From the NCBI GenBank assembly GCA_945912145.1, contig CAMEBF010000001.1, positions 434,001 to 498,000 on the forward strand: a DNA stretch of 64,000 nucleotides. The letters run 5' to 3'. Under the pieces are notes generated by a model. It ran no database searches. It was not told where the DNA came from and was given only the letters and a program-made list of their open reading frames with translations. This document shows, in pieces, positions 36,476 to 44,686 of this stretch; the stretch's first letter is position 1, and every line of letters begins with the position of its first letter. A program made the translations under genes and the position numbers. This DNA comes from an uncultured Clostridia bacterium. GTDB taxonomy: Bacteria; Bacillota; Clostridia; Oscillospirales; Acutalibacteraceae.

Positions 36476-37338
36476 GTTACCCACTCCAATGTCATGCGGC
36501 CGAGCTTACCGCCGCGGTATTCATCGAGAACGGCGATCGAGGCGCGCATAGTGTCGATTTCACCGCCCCGGATCAGCATACCGCGCTTTCTTCCGATCAT
36601 CTCCAGAATTTCATACGGTTCTTTATCGGCAAAATCGGTAATCTTATAGCGTTCTGTCAGCATTTCGGGATAATTATCGCGCATGACGGTCAGAAAGCGG
36701 ACGGCAAGCGTTTCAATATCCAAAATCTGATCCTTGACGCCGCCGGTAAAGGCAAGCTTATCGCCGACCTCGGGGTCTTCAAATTTCGGCCAGAGAACAC
36801 CGGGCGTATCGAGCATCTCAATGCCGCCGCCGATGACGAACCACTGATTGTTACGGGTCACACCGGCGCGGTCTTCGACCTTCGCTTTCCCGCCGGCACC
36901 CATGCGATTGATAAACGAGGATTTCCCTGTGTTGGGAATTCCCACAACCATGATACGCAGCGTTTTGCCGGGCATTCCTTTTTCTTCATTGCGGCGGATT
37001 GTATCGCGCAGAACTTCACGGACAAGCGGTCGGAATTGATTCAGCCCTTTTCCGGAACGACAATCCACAGCCAGAGCCGCCGCGCCATGAGTTTCATAAT
37101 AGTCGATCCATTGCTTCGTTGCTCTCGGGTCAGCGAGATCGGCCTTATTCAGTAAAATAATTTTCGGTTTTCCCTCTGTCAGGGAATCGATTTCAGGATT
37201 CTTACTGCTTTCGGGGATTCTGGCGTCGAGCAGCATCACCACGGCATCCACCTGTTTCAGGCTTTCCTTAATAAGACGGCGTGTTTTGGCCATATGACCG
37301 GGAAACCATTGAACGGTCTGTTTGATAGCGTCTGCCAT
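36472..37338 (-). CDS. rbgA: Ribosome biogenesis GTPase RbgA (YlqF)
   Basis: 288 residues. Circularly permuted GTPase needed for late 50S assembly. The order of motifs is G4 LLNKADLAD (about 56-64), G1 [14 protein letters not shown] (about 125-138), then G3 DTPGVLWP (about 170-177). N-terminal [12 protein letters not shown] is a hallmark. The second of two adjacent ATG codons (37338) has the better spacing from AGGTG. First gene of rbgA-rnhB-yraN. Confidence 0.95.
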   Translation of the reverse strand: MADAIKQTVQWFPGHMAKTRRLIKESLKQVDAVVMLLDARIPESSKNPEIDSLTEGKPKIILLNKADLADPRATKQWIDYYETHGAAALAVDCRSGKGLNQFRPLVREVLRDTIRRNEEKGMPGKTLRIMVVGIPNTGKSSFINRMGAGGKAKVEDRAGVTRNNQWFVIGGGIEMLDTPGVLWPKFEDPEVGDKLAFTGGVKDQILDIETLAVRFLTVMRDNYPEMLTERYKITDFADKEPYEILEMIGRKRGMLIRGGEIDTMRASIAVLDEYRGGKLGRMTLEWVT

Positions 37339-37391
37339 CATTTTTCACCTACCTATGAAAGAAAGAGGGCTGACCCGCAGCCCCCATGATA

Positions 37392-37976
37392 TCATTCACT
37401 GTAAATTTTGAATTTGGAAGTATCAAAGCCGCTGTCGCCGGAGATGACACGGCAAAGTGCTTTGCCGAGTACATAACGTTCATCGATAAAGCCGACCATA
37501 CTCGAACGGCTGTCCGTCGAATTGTTGCGGTTATCACCCATGACGAACAAACAGCCATCCGGCACCTGGATGGGATATTCATTCTTGTCGGTAAAATGAC
37601 GAACTGTTGCCGGTTCCGCGATATAATTCTCCGTCAGAGGCAGCATGGTGTCTTTTGTGTCACCGACGCTGACAACGCCGTTTTCGTAATCAACATCAAC
37701 CCATTGACCGCCCGTTGCAATCACGCGCTTGACCAGCGGTTCATTGAGCGCGCCGGGCTGTACAACAATAACAATGTCCTTATACTCATACGATTGCTTA
37801 GCCGTTGTTGTAATCAGCCAATCTTTGTTGGAAAGAGTCGGCACCATTGAATTTCCGTCAACGCCGACCAATCGGAACAAAAAGGTAAAAATGATCACAA
37901 TCGTGATGATCGATGTAATCACCACCGATGCGATCTCATAAAGATTTTCCGATAACTTCTGATAAAAATTTTTCAT
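37392..37976 (-). CDS. lepB: Signal peptidase I (copy 1 of tandem three)
   Basis: 194 residues. One N-terminal membrane span (about 13-37), then GNSMVPTL with the catalytic Ser near 43, EPLVKRVIATGGQWVDVDY with the catalytic Lys, and FVMGDNRNNSTDSRSSMVGF. It cleaves signal peptides on the outer face. It is much closer to copy 2 than to copy 3 (shared VKRVIATGGQWVDV and KNEYPIQVP). ATG at 37976 is preceded by GGTGA 5 nt away. It lies 11 bp from copy 2. Confidence 0.93.
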   Translation of the reverse strand: MKNFYQKLSENLYEIASVVITSIITIVIIFTFLFRLVGVDGNSMVPTLSNKDWLITTTAKQSYEYKDIVIVVQPGALNEPLVKRVIATGGQWVDVDYENGVVSVGDTKDTMLPLTENYIAEPATVRHFTDKNEYPIQVPDGCLFVMGDNRNNSTDSRSSMVGFIDERYVLGKALCRVISGDSGFDTSKFKIYSE

Positions 37977-37987
37977 AACGCTCACCG

Positions 37988-38542
37988 TCAATCATAAATC
38001 GAAAAATTTCCAAATGGCACAAGACGGATCAGCGCCTTGCCTAAGATATAATTCTCATCAATAAAACCGACCCGGAAAGACCTGCTGTCCGTTGAGTGAT
38101 TGCGATTGTCGCCCATCACGAAATAATCTCCCTCCGGAACCTGAATCGGGTACTCATTTTTATCTTCAAGCGGCAAATGATCCGTCAATGAAGCGGTATA
38201 CGGCTCATCGAGCGCGTGCATATCGTCAGGAGAATCGCCGACGTAGACCAAGCCTTCATCGTACCGCACATCGACCCATTGTCCGCCTGTCGCAATGACA
38301 CGTTTTACCAAAGGTTCATTCAGATCATTCGGTTCAACAACAATAACAATATCGCGATAATCATAACCGATGCAGGCGCAGGCGACAAGAAGCTTTTCGC
38401 CGTTTTTCAGCGTAGGCTCCATAGATTGACCGCTCACCGCCGACATTTTAAAACAAAATGTAAAAATCAGCGACACAACGGTAATCGCGCCGACAATCAC
38501 AGATGCAATCTCAAACGCCGCCGATGCAATTTTTTTATACAT
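37988..38542 (-). CDS. lepB: Signal peptidase I (copy 2 of tandem three)
   Basis: 184 residues. Membrane span about 12-35, catalytic Ser in SGQSMEPTL, Lys in EPLVKRVIATGGQWVDVRY, and the box FVMGDNRNHSTDSRSFRVGFIDENYILGK. Clearly a recent duplicate of copy 1. GGTGAT precedes the ATG. The C-terminus is short, without a second membrane span. Confidence 0.93.
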   Translation of the reverse strand: MYKKIASAAFEIASVIVGAITVVSLIFTFCFKMSAVSGQSMEPTLKNGEKLLVACACIGYDYRDIVIVVEPNDLNEPLVKRVIATGGQWVDVRYDEGLVYVGDSPDDMHALDEPYTASLTDHLPLEDKNEYPIQVPEGDYFVMGDNRNHSTDSRSFRVGFIDENYILGKALIRLVPFGNFSIYD

Positions 38543-38558
38543 AGCAAATCACCGGGAT

Positions 38559-39155
38559 CTATTCATTCGTATCGATGCCGGAAAAAGGATAAAGTCTGAA
38601 AACGACCTTCCCGACAATGCGTCGTTCGTCAATGCCGCCGATGCCGCTGTTGCGGCTGTCGATGGATTCGGAACGATTATCACCCATTACAAAGACGCAA
38701 TTTTCGGGAACGGTATAGGGATACGCGATCTCATTGAGCGCTTTCTGCGTGGTGTCTGTGGCATATGTCTCATCGAGAATTTCACCGTCAACCGTTACGC
38801 GTCCCGTATCGTAATCAATATCCACGACCTGGCCTTCCGTCGCGATCACGCGCTTGACAAGCAACCCTTCGGTTTCTGTATTATTCTGCAGCACGACAAT
38901 ATCGCCCTGCTGCGGCTCATAACGGAACGTCAGGACAAAAAGCTTATCGTTATCCTGAAGCGTCGGCTGCATGGAAGCACCGTCTACAGAAACGACGTGA
39001 AAGAACAGCATCCAGCCGATGAAAAACACAAAGAGAACCGCCACAATGCCGGTCAGCCAGCGAAAGACGGAACGCCATGCTGTTTCGGCGATGACTTCCC
39101 TGTCGCTTTTTTTTCGGGGTTCGTAATATATATAGCCGTTTTTACGCTCTTTCAT
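38559..39155 (-). CDS. lepB: Signal peptidase I (copy 3 of tandem three)
   Basis: 198 residues from the ATG at 39155 (MKERKNGYIYYEPRKKSDRE). It has a longer basic cytoplasmic N-terminus than the other copies, a membrane span about 35-58, Ser in DGASMQPTL, Lys in GLLVKRVIATEGQVVDIDY, and MGDNRSESIDSRNSGIGG. Together with rplS it is the typical first-in-line lepB of Clostridia (rplS-lepB-rbgA-rnhB), so it is probably the ancestral copy. A terminator lies between rplS and this gene. Confidence 0.93.
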   Translation of the reverse strand: MKERKNGYIYYEPRKKSDREVIAETAWRSVFRWLTGIVAVLFVFFIGWMLFFHVVSVDGASMQPTLQDNDKLFVLTFRYEPQQGDIVVLQNNTETEGLLVKRVIATEGQVVDIDYDTGRVTVDGEILDETYATDTTQKALNEIAYPYTVPENCVFVMGDNRSESIDSRNSGIGGIDERRIVGKVVFRLYPFSGIDTNE

Positions 39156-39177
39156 AAAAACACCGCAATCGTTAAAC

Positions 39178-39204
39178 AAAAAAGGGACATGACTGCCCCT
39201 TTTG
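39178..39204 (-). terminator. Terminator after rplS
   Basis: On the minus strand AAAAGGG pairs with CCCTTTT across GCAGTCATGT, ending in six T residues. The stem is short, so partial readthrough into the lepB-rbgA genes is plausible. Confidence 0.7.
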
Positions 39205-39219
39205 CTCAAGAAAAGACTC

Positions 39220-39564
39220 TTACTTGATCTGTTCTTTAACCTTAGCCGCCTTACCGACTCTGTTACGCAGGTAATACAGTTTCGCTCTGCGAACCTTACC
39301 GGTACGAACAATGTCAACCTTGGCAACGTTGGGAGAATGAACGGGGAAAACACGCTCAACGCCTACGCCGTACGCAACACGTCTGACCGTAAACGTCTCG
39401 GCAACGCCGCTGCCTTTACGGGCAATGACGGTTCCCTCGAAAACCTGAATTCTTTCCTTTTCGCCCTCACGGATCTTGACGTGAACCTTAACGGTGTCAC
39501 CGACTTTGAACTGAGGAGCGTCAGCCTTTAAGCTGTCCTGAGCAATGAGTTTTAATGCGTCCAT
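39220..39564 (-). CDS. rplS: 50S ribosomal protein L19
   Basis: 114 residues, family length. [60 protein letters not shown] and [20 protein letters not shown] are all canonical. It sits at the 30S-50S interface. GGAGG is 6 nt before the ATG. A structured leader lies upstream. Confidence 0.98.
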   Translation of the reverse strand: MDALKLIAQDSLKADAPQFKVGDTVKVHVKIREGEKERIQVFEGTVIARKGSGVAETFTVRRVAYGVGVERVFPVHSPNVAKVDIVRTGKVRRAKLYYLRNRVGKAAKVKEQIK

Positions 39565-39598
39565 AGTAACCTCCTGAAATTTTCAGCCGTTCTTACCT

Positions 39599-39646
39599 AA
39601 AAAAAGCAGAGGACCGACCGCTTTAATGTACGCTGCGTGCATTAAA
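39599..39646 (-). promoter_or_regulatory. Candidate L19-type autoregulatory leader/attenuator
   Basis: On the minus strand TTTAATGCACG pairs with CGTACATTAAA around CAG (39622-39646, one G-T pair). This is followed by GCGGTCGG and TCCTCTGC and then seven T residues (39599-39605), all upstream of the rplS ribosome site. Firmicutes rplS often carries an L19-binding leader; whether this is that family needs a covariance search. Confidence 0.5.
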
Positions 39647-39695
39647 CGCCGATTGGAAACCTAACGGAAATCCAAACGCAAACGAACGCTAATAT

Positions 39696-39724
39696 AGAAT
39701 AGCACAAGATGCAAAATAATGCAA
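39696..39724 (-). promoter_or_regulatory. Promoter of rplS
   Basis: TTGCAT (39719-39724), 17-bp spacer, TATTCT (39696-39701) on the minus strand, giving a leader of about 125 nt. Confidence 0.75.
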
Positions 39725-39752
39725 GCGTTTTTTTGCATTTTTTTGCGGAAGT

Positions 39753-40655
39753 TTATTTTTCGGCTTTCCTGCTTCGGATTCCGGTCAGAATGATATCAAT
39801 CAAAAGCAATACGATAACCGCAACAACAAGAATCCCGACCATTACAGGTAATTCCACTTGTCTGTCAAAGAAATACAGATTGCAGTCGATGGAATCCTTG
39901 ATTCCCTCCACAACTTCCGACGGGAAGCCGATCCGGATCATTTCGTCATAAACACCCCGAAGCGCGTGATTGCGCAACAGAGATGTGCCGTACGTTCCGG
40001 GCAGGAATGAGAGTACGCGCTGTAAGCCGACGGAGAACTGCGAAATCGGCATATACGCGCCGCAGACAAAGCCGTAGCCCGCGCTGATTACCGTTCCGAC
40101 CGCCGAAATCTGTCCCTGCGTTTTCAGAAAAATATTGATGATCGACGAAAGCGCCGTGCCGAACATGACGAGCAGAAAGACATCGCCGAACAGGCAGACG
40201 ACATCGAATGTCGAAAGATACCATCCCTGCTTCGCAAGATACAGCAGGCACAATCCCAACGCCGTAAAACAGATGATAAGCGTTGAGAGAAACGAAGCGA
40301 TATAGTAGCTCAGAGACAGAACGGAAGAGCGGACAGGCGAAACCGTCAGGTCGCGAAGCGTACCGTTTACTTTATCCTGCACAGAAAGCATATTCGAGCA
40401 GAACGCGACGGTCACGCAGCTTACCGCCAGAATCGAAGAGACGAGCTGTCCGCCGACACAGCCGTTAATCAGCGAATCGGGCACCGAAAACTGCGCCGGC
40501 AAGGCGGATTCAAAAATATCACGATAGACATTCGCAAGGAACGTGGCATACAATACAAGCAGAATGACCGGTGTGATAAGAGATGTAAAAAACATTCCCT
40601 TATCCTTAAAAAAGAGAGAAACATTGCGCCTTATTAACGCACCGAGCTCTTTCAT
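39753..40655 (-). CDS. ABC-2 type transporter permease
   Basis: 300 residues with about six hydrophobic segments (22-45, 70-95, 110-135, 145-165, 180-205 and 270-295). The N-terminus KELGALIRRNVSLFFKDKGM and the LPGTYGTSLLRNHALRG segment are typical of ABC-2 (DrrB/NodJ-like) export permeases. Its ATG overlaps the stop of the partner ATPase (ATGA). Probably exports a lipid-like or drug-like molecule; the substrate is unknown. Last gene of the TetR-led operon. Confidence 0.85.
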   Translation of the reverse strand: MKELGALIRRNVSLFFKDKGMFFTSLITPVILLVLYATFLANVYRDIFESALPAQFSVPDSLINGCVGGQLVSSILAVSCVTVAFCSNMLSVQDKVNGTLRDLTVSPVRSSVLSLSYYIASFLSTLIICFTALGLCLLYLAKQGWYLSTFDVVCLFGDVFLLVMFGTALSSIINIFLKTQGQISAVGTVISAGYGFVCGAYMPISQFSVGLQRVLSFLPGTYGTSLLRNHALRGVYDEMIRIGFPSEVVEGIKDSIDCNLYFFDRQVELPVMVGILVVAVIVLLLIDIILTGIRSRKAEK

Positions 40656-41566
40656 TTCTCTGCACCTCCCGTCAGGTTTTTGCCTGTCACGGCAAGAAAT
40701 ACATCGTCCATGCGTCCCTTGACGATTTCATAATCACGGAAGACATCGGGATTCCGAAGAATCAACTCCGTCGCTGCGGCAGTATCCGGAACGGCAATGC
40801 GATAGCCGCCGTTTCTGTATTCAAAAGACTCCTTCAATGTTTTGACTTCTTCTTCGCTGATGCCGTAAAGCGTGATAAAATCGCCGGAATAACGGTTCTT
40901 CAGTTCAAGCGGCGTTCCCTCGGCAACGATCTTTCCGCCGTCGAGAATGACGACGGTGTCGGCGTCTGCCGCCTCTTCCATGTAATGTGTCGTCAGGAAA
41001 ACGGTCAGGTTTTCCCTCCTGCGTAAATCTCCGATGACATTCCACAAGAGACTTCTTGTCTGCGGATCAAGTCCGGTCGTCGGCTCGTCGAGCACCAGAA
41101 TTTTAGGCTTGTGCAGAAGAGCCCGCGCAATATCGATTCGCCGACGCTGACCGCCTGATAGCTTACCGAGCGTCCTACCGAGAAGATTCTCAAAATCAAG
41201 CAATCGGGCAAGCTCACGCAATCTCTCCTCAAATGCTTTTCCCGTGATGCCGTAGAGTGCCGCGCGGCTCCTGAGGTTTTCCCGAACTGTCAGAGGCTGA
41301 TCGAGTGCAGAATTCTGGAACACGACTCCGAGGTCTCTTTTGGCAGCATTCCGGTTTTTATCAAGGTCTGCACCGTCGATCATGACGGTGCCGCTGTCCT
41401 TCCGAAGCTGACCGCACAGGATGTTGATGGTGGTGGACTTCCCTGCGCCGTTTACGCCGAGAAAAGCGAATAATTCGCCTTCCCGGACGCTGAAGCTCAG
41501 ATCCTGTACGGCTTTGATTTCGCCGAAGCTTTTATTCAGATGACTGATCTCAATGATCTGTTTCAT
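40652..41566 (-). CDS. ABC transporter ATP-binding protein (DrrA-like)
   Basis: 304 residues. Walker A GVNGAGKSTTINIL (about 37-50), Q-loop VFQNSALDQPLTVREN, signature LSGGQRRRIDIARAL, Walker B ILVLDEPTTGLDPQTR and switch VFLTTHYMEEA. The C-terminal 80 residues are the DrrA-type extension. Paired with the permease downstream by overlap. GGGGGGAAAG precedes the ATG. Confidence 0.9.
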   Translation of the reverse strand: MKQIIEISHLNKSFGEIKAVQDLSFSVREGELFAFLGVNGAGKSTTINILCGQLRKDSGTVMIDGADLDKNRNAAKRDLGVVFQNSALDQPLTVRENLRSRAALYGITGKAFEERLRELARLLDFENLLGRTLGKLSGGQRRRIDIARALLHKPKILVLDEPTTGLDPQTRSLLWNVIGDLRRRENLTVFLTTHYMEEAADADTVVILDGGKIVAEGTPLELKNRYSGDFITLYGISEEEVKTLKESFEYRNGGYRIAVPDTAAATELILRNPDVFRDYEIVKGRMDDVFLAVTGKNLTGGAEK

Positions 41567-41590
41567 ATCTTTCCCCCCGTCAGTCAGTCT

Positions 41591-43186
41591 TTACAGCGAT
41601 TCAAAAACAGCGGCGCCCTTTGTCATGACACGGCGCAGAAGCACAAGCGCAACCACCCACAAAAGAACGGAAACAACCAGAAGATAGAGCGTAGGGCTCA
41701 GGAAACTGCGGCACAGGAAATAGAGGCCGCCGAGCGCCAGAACGATGATCCAGCCGCCGAAAAGCGCGATCGTCACCGCCATGCTCTGTTTCACGGGAAC
41801 GGTTTCGTTCGCCCATTTGAGATTCGGCATTTTCAGATTCGCAAGCAACCCCAAGCAGGCGCCCATGAGGATGAACGCCAAAACGGCGACCGGGATCAGG
41901 ATGCCGAGCACGACAGACGGTTTCAGTACGATTTCCACACACAGCGTCAAAATGGCTGCCGGAACAATCGTCAGAATAAGATGCAGTTTCAGCTTTGCCG
42001 TCAACGCCTGACGCGCCGTAACGGGAAGTGATTGCACGATCCACAGATTTTTGCCCTCAAGCGAGACGGACGGTGCCGTTAAGTCGTTCATCGACGCGAT
42101 GATACAGATGGCAGCTGCAGCAAGCAGCGGAATGACGTTTTCCAATCCCTCAAACATCCCCGAAAGCATTTCAAGCAGATCGTTCCCTTTGATGAGCAGC
42201 GCAATCGCGGCAATGGGCATCAGAATGATACCGAGTCCGCAATTGAGCATATAGATCGGGCTCGAGAGAAAACGGCGAAGCTCCTTATGCAGCAGCGCGC
42301 CGGAAACACTTTTAGACTTAACTGCCTTTTCTTTATATTTCGTTTTTGCGGTGCCGCGGTTTTCCGTTGCAATACGCAGGAAGCTCTTAGAGAGCACCAA
42401 ATAGACAATACAGAACAGCGCGCCGATGATCGCCGTAAAGATCAGCATGGAAAGCGCGTTGCCGCCGGCGGCAAGTCCCATATGATAGAAAGGATAGAAA
42501 ATGCTTCTGACGCTCTCGGCAATGCCGTCGGGATTCGCCAAAATTTTCCCGATCACGGCGTACGCCTGACTGTAAAGGTAATAATAGCCGGCAAGAAAGA
42601 CCAAAGACAGAATAACGGTAATGATATTCTTATTCTTCAATCTGGTACTGACAATCGCCACGACCCAGCCGAGAATACACGAAAGCGTCAGGACAAAGAC
42701 AGACAGAACCAACGGGATCAGCAGCGTAAACAAGATGCCGAGGATGCCGACGCGGACATGAATAAAATAAACGATCAGCGCCGGAATCATCACGATCAGC
42801 TCATAGAGGAGTCCGATGGCGTACACACCGGAAAGACGCGCCGCCAAAATTTTTGCCGGAGGAATAGGCATTGAGAGCAGCAGATCATTATCTTTCGCAA
42901 GATACAGAGATGCGAACGTGTTAAAGACGCCGCCGAAAACGCCGAGTGCAACGGCAAGCAACCCCATCAGCGCAAAATACAGCCACGCGAAACCGGCTTC
43001 TGCCAAAGGCTCGCAAAGCATTGTCGCAAAAGAAAAGAAGATGACACCGAGAAAAGCAAAGAGTGCCAGATATAGGATAACATAGCCGATGATGCCTTTT
43101 TTGGAACGTGTTTTTCCCGCTTTTCTGTCATAGAAGATCCACGAAAAAACCTCCATCATCTGCTTTTTGAAAAGAGCCCTGATCAT
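41591..43186 (-). CDS. Large ABC exporter membrane subunit
   Basis: 531 residues with around a dozen hydrophobic segments spread over the whole length, in the pattern of the putative ABC exporter family found in Firmicutes. Landmarks are ASLYLAKDNDLLLSMPIPP near 100 and APSVSLEGKNLWIVQSLPV near 380. Its ATG overlaps the stop of its ATPase. Together they form the first of two exporters in the operon. Confidence 0.83.
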   Translation of the reverse strand: MIRALFKKQMMEVFSWIFYDRKAGKTRSKKGIIGYVILYLALFAFLGVIFFSFATMLCEPLAEAGFAWLYFALMGLLAVALGVFGGVFNTFASLYLAKDNDLLLSMPIPPAKILAARLSGVYAIGLLYELIVMIPALIVYFIHVRVGILGILFTLLIPLVLSVFVLTLSCILGWVVAIVSTRLKNKNIITVILSLVFLAGYYYLYSQAYAVIGKILANPDGIAESVRSIFYPFYHMGLAAGGNALSMLIFTAIIGALFCIVYLVLSKSFLRIATENRGTAKTKYKEKAVKSKSVSGALLHKELRRFLSSPIYMLNCGLGIILMPIAAIALLIKGNDLLEMLSGMFEGLENVIPLLAAAAICIIASMNDLTAPSVSLEGKNLWIVQSLPVTARQALTAKLKLHLILTIVPAAILTLCVEIVLKPSVVLGILIPVAVLAFILMGACLGLLANLKMPNLKWANETVPVKQSMAVTIALFGGWIIVLALGGLYFLCRSFLSPTLYLLVVSVLLWVVALVLLRRVMTKGAAVFESL

Positions 43187-43893
43187 TGCGCATCCTCCAG
43201 TTCCAGGAATACGTTCTCGAGAGAGGTATCGCCCTTGACATCTTCCATTGTTCCGGATTTTATCAGCCGTCCGTTCTTGATGATCGCGACCTTATCACAG
43301 AGCTTTTCGGCAACCTCGAGAACATGGGTCGAGAAGAAGATCGCCGCACCCTCATCGCATTTTTCACGCATCAGCCCTTTCAGCAGATGCGACGCTTTCG
43401 GGTCAAGACCGACGAACGGCTCATCCATGATGATGAGCTTCGGGTCGTGAATCAGGGCGGCAATAACGGCGAGCTTCTGCTTCATGCCATGCGAATACGC
43501 CGAAATCGGCTGCGCAAGATCGGCAGTCAGCTCAAATTCCGCCGCATATTTACGGATTTTCTCCTGACGCTTTTCCGCGCTCACGCCGAAAATGTCGCCG
43601 ACGAAATTCAGATATCCGATCCCCGTCATAAATTCATACAGGTCGGGATTATCCGGAATATAGGCGATGGCGGACTTGCATGCAAGCGGATTCTCTTTCA
43701 TGGAGATGCCGTTTACGGTGATCTCACCGCTGTCGTAGCGAAGAATGCCGCAGACCGCCTTGATGGTTGTAGTCTTTCCGGCACCGTTGTGGCCGATAAA
43801 GCCGTAAATCTCGCCGGGCTGAATGTGCAGGGACAGATCGTCCACCGCTTTCTTTTCTCCGTACGTTTTTGTCAAGTGTTCAATTTTTAACAT
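43183..43893 (-). CDS. ABC transporter ATP-binding protein
   Basis: 236 residues. Walker A GHNGAGKTTTIKAVCG (about 35-50), signature YSHGMKQKLAVIAAL (a YSHGMKQ variant usual in exporters), Walker B LIIMDEPFVGLDP and switch FFSTHVLEVAE. It overlaps the tetR stop by 14 bases, so it is translated together with the regulator. Energises the large membrane subunit downstream. Confidence 0.9.
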   Translation of the reverse strand: MLKIEHLTKTYGEKKAVDDLSLHIQPGEIYGFIGHNGAGKTTTIKAVCGILRYDSGEITVNGISMKENPLACKSAIAYIPDNPDLYEFMTGIGYLNFVGDIFGVSAEKRQEKIRKYAAEFELTADLAQPISAYSHGMKQKLAVIAALIHDPKLIIMDEPFVGLDPKASHLLKGLMREKCDEGAAIFFSTHVLEVAEKLCDKVAIIKNGRLIKSGTMEDVKGDTSLENVFLELEDAQ

Positions 43894-44482
43894 AGGTTTC
43901 CCCTCCCATTAAATTCTCCGTTGTAAACTTATTTTTGGTAAATGCATTGAACGCATCCGTCAGCATTTCGCTGATTTCCTCAGGTGTAAAGCAACAGACC
44001 TTTCGCATCGAGAGAATCGCCAGACCGTAGACATAAATCGACATCTGATTATAGAGTTTTCCCGCCTCATCTTCGGGAAGTCCGTATTGGTGAATCAGCA
44101 CATCAAAGACCAACGGTGCATTCTCGTCCGTATCGGGCAGAAAATGATGCAGATCCGCCATATCCACCTCGGACATATACAAAAGCTGAAACAGCTGCGG
44201 CTCCTCTTCGGCAAAACGGATAAACTGCAAGCCGTAGCCCTTGAACGGCGGATCATAGCGCAAACCCTCCGTAATATAGTCCTTATAGAGAGCTTTTGCC
44301 GCTCGAATCACTTCGGTCTGCACCTCATCGATCGTTTTGAACGCCGTGAAAATCGGCGCCGTTGAAGTCCCCAGACGTTTCGCGAGAGACCGTGCGCTCA
44401 GAGCGTTCATTCCCTCTTCGCGGACAAGCGAAAACGCCGCTTCGACGATCTCTTCCCTTGTAAATTTAGCTTTCGGCGGCAT
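43880..44482 (-). CDS. TetR family transcriptional regulator
   Basis: 200 residues. The HTH is in the first 50: FTREEIVEAAFSLVREEGMN then ALSARSLAKRLGTSTAPIF. The C-terminal ligand-binding domain begins near 75 and includes a TetR-C-type segment (FAEEEPQLFQLLYMSE). ATG at 44482 is chosen from the GGGTGA 5 nt upstream. It is first in the exporter operon and lies directly below two tandem palindromes, so it most likely represses its own operon and is released by the exported compound. Confidence 0.92.
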   Translation of the reverse strand: MPPKAKFTREEIVEAAFSLVREEGMNALSARSLAKRLGTSTAPIFTAFKTIDEVQTEVIRAAKALYKDYITEGLRYDPPFKGYGLQFIRFAEEEPQLFQLLYMSEVDMADLHHFLPDTDENAPLVFDVLIHQYGLPEDEAGKLYNQMSIYVYGLAILSMRKVCCFTPEEISEMLTDAFNAFTKNKFTTENLMGGETYVKN

Positions 44483-44498
44483 TCGCATCACCCTTTTT

Positions 44499-44555
44499 AT
44501 AACATTTGTTTTATAACACCTGTTTTATTATAGAATATTGTTAATGTTTTGTCAA
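44499..44555 (-). promoter_or_regulatory. Consensus promoter with tandem TetR operators
   Basis: Minus-strand TTGACA (44550-44555), 17-bp spacer, TATAAT (44527-44532). Immediately downstream are two 14-bp direct repeats AAAACARRTGTTAT (44513-44526 and 44499-44512), each centred on AACA-NN-TGTT. Both lie between the -10 and the tetR ribosome site, an arrangement typical of repression by road-block or polymerase exclusion. Confidence 0.85.
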
Positions 44556-44630
44556 TAGTTATTTTCAAATTTTTTTGAAAGAGTCGGATTCGGCGGTAGT
44601 TGTAAAAATTCAGTTTTTCCCGAATTTCGA

Positions 44631-44659
44631 TTGCAATTATCCGTCAATCATAGTATAAT
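44631..44659 (+). promoter_or_regulatory. Promoter for the radical-SAM pair
   Basis: TTGCAA (44631-44636), 17-bp spacer, TATAAT (44654-44659), 27 bp before the ATG. Confidence 0.8.
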
Positions 44660-44686
44660 AAGACGATAAAAGTTAGGAGTGTTCCG

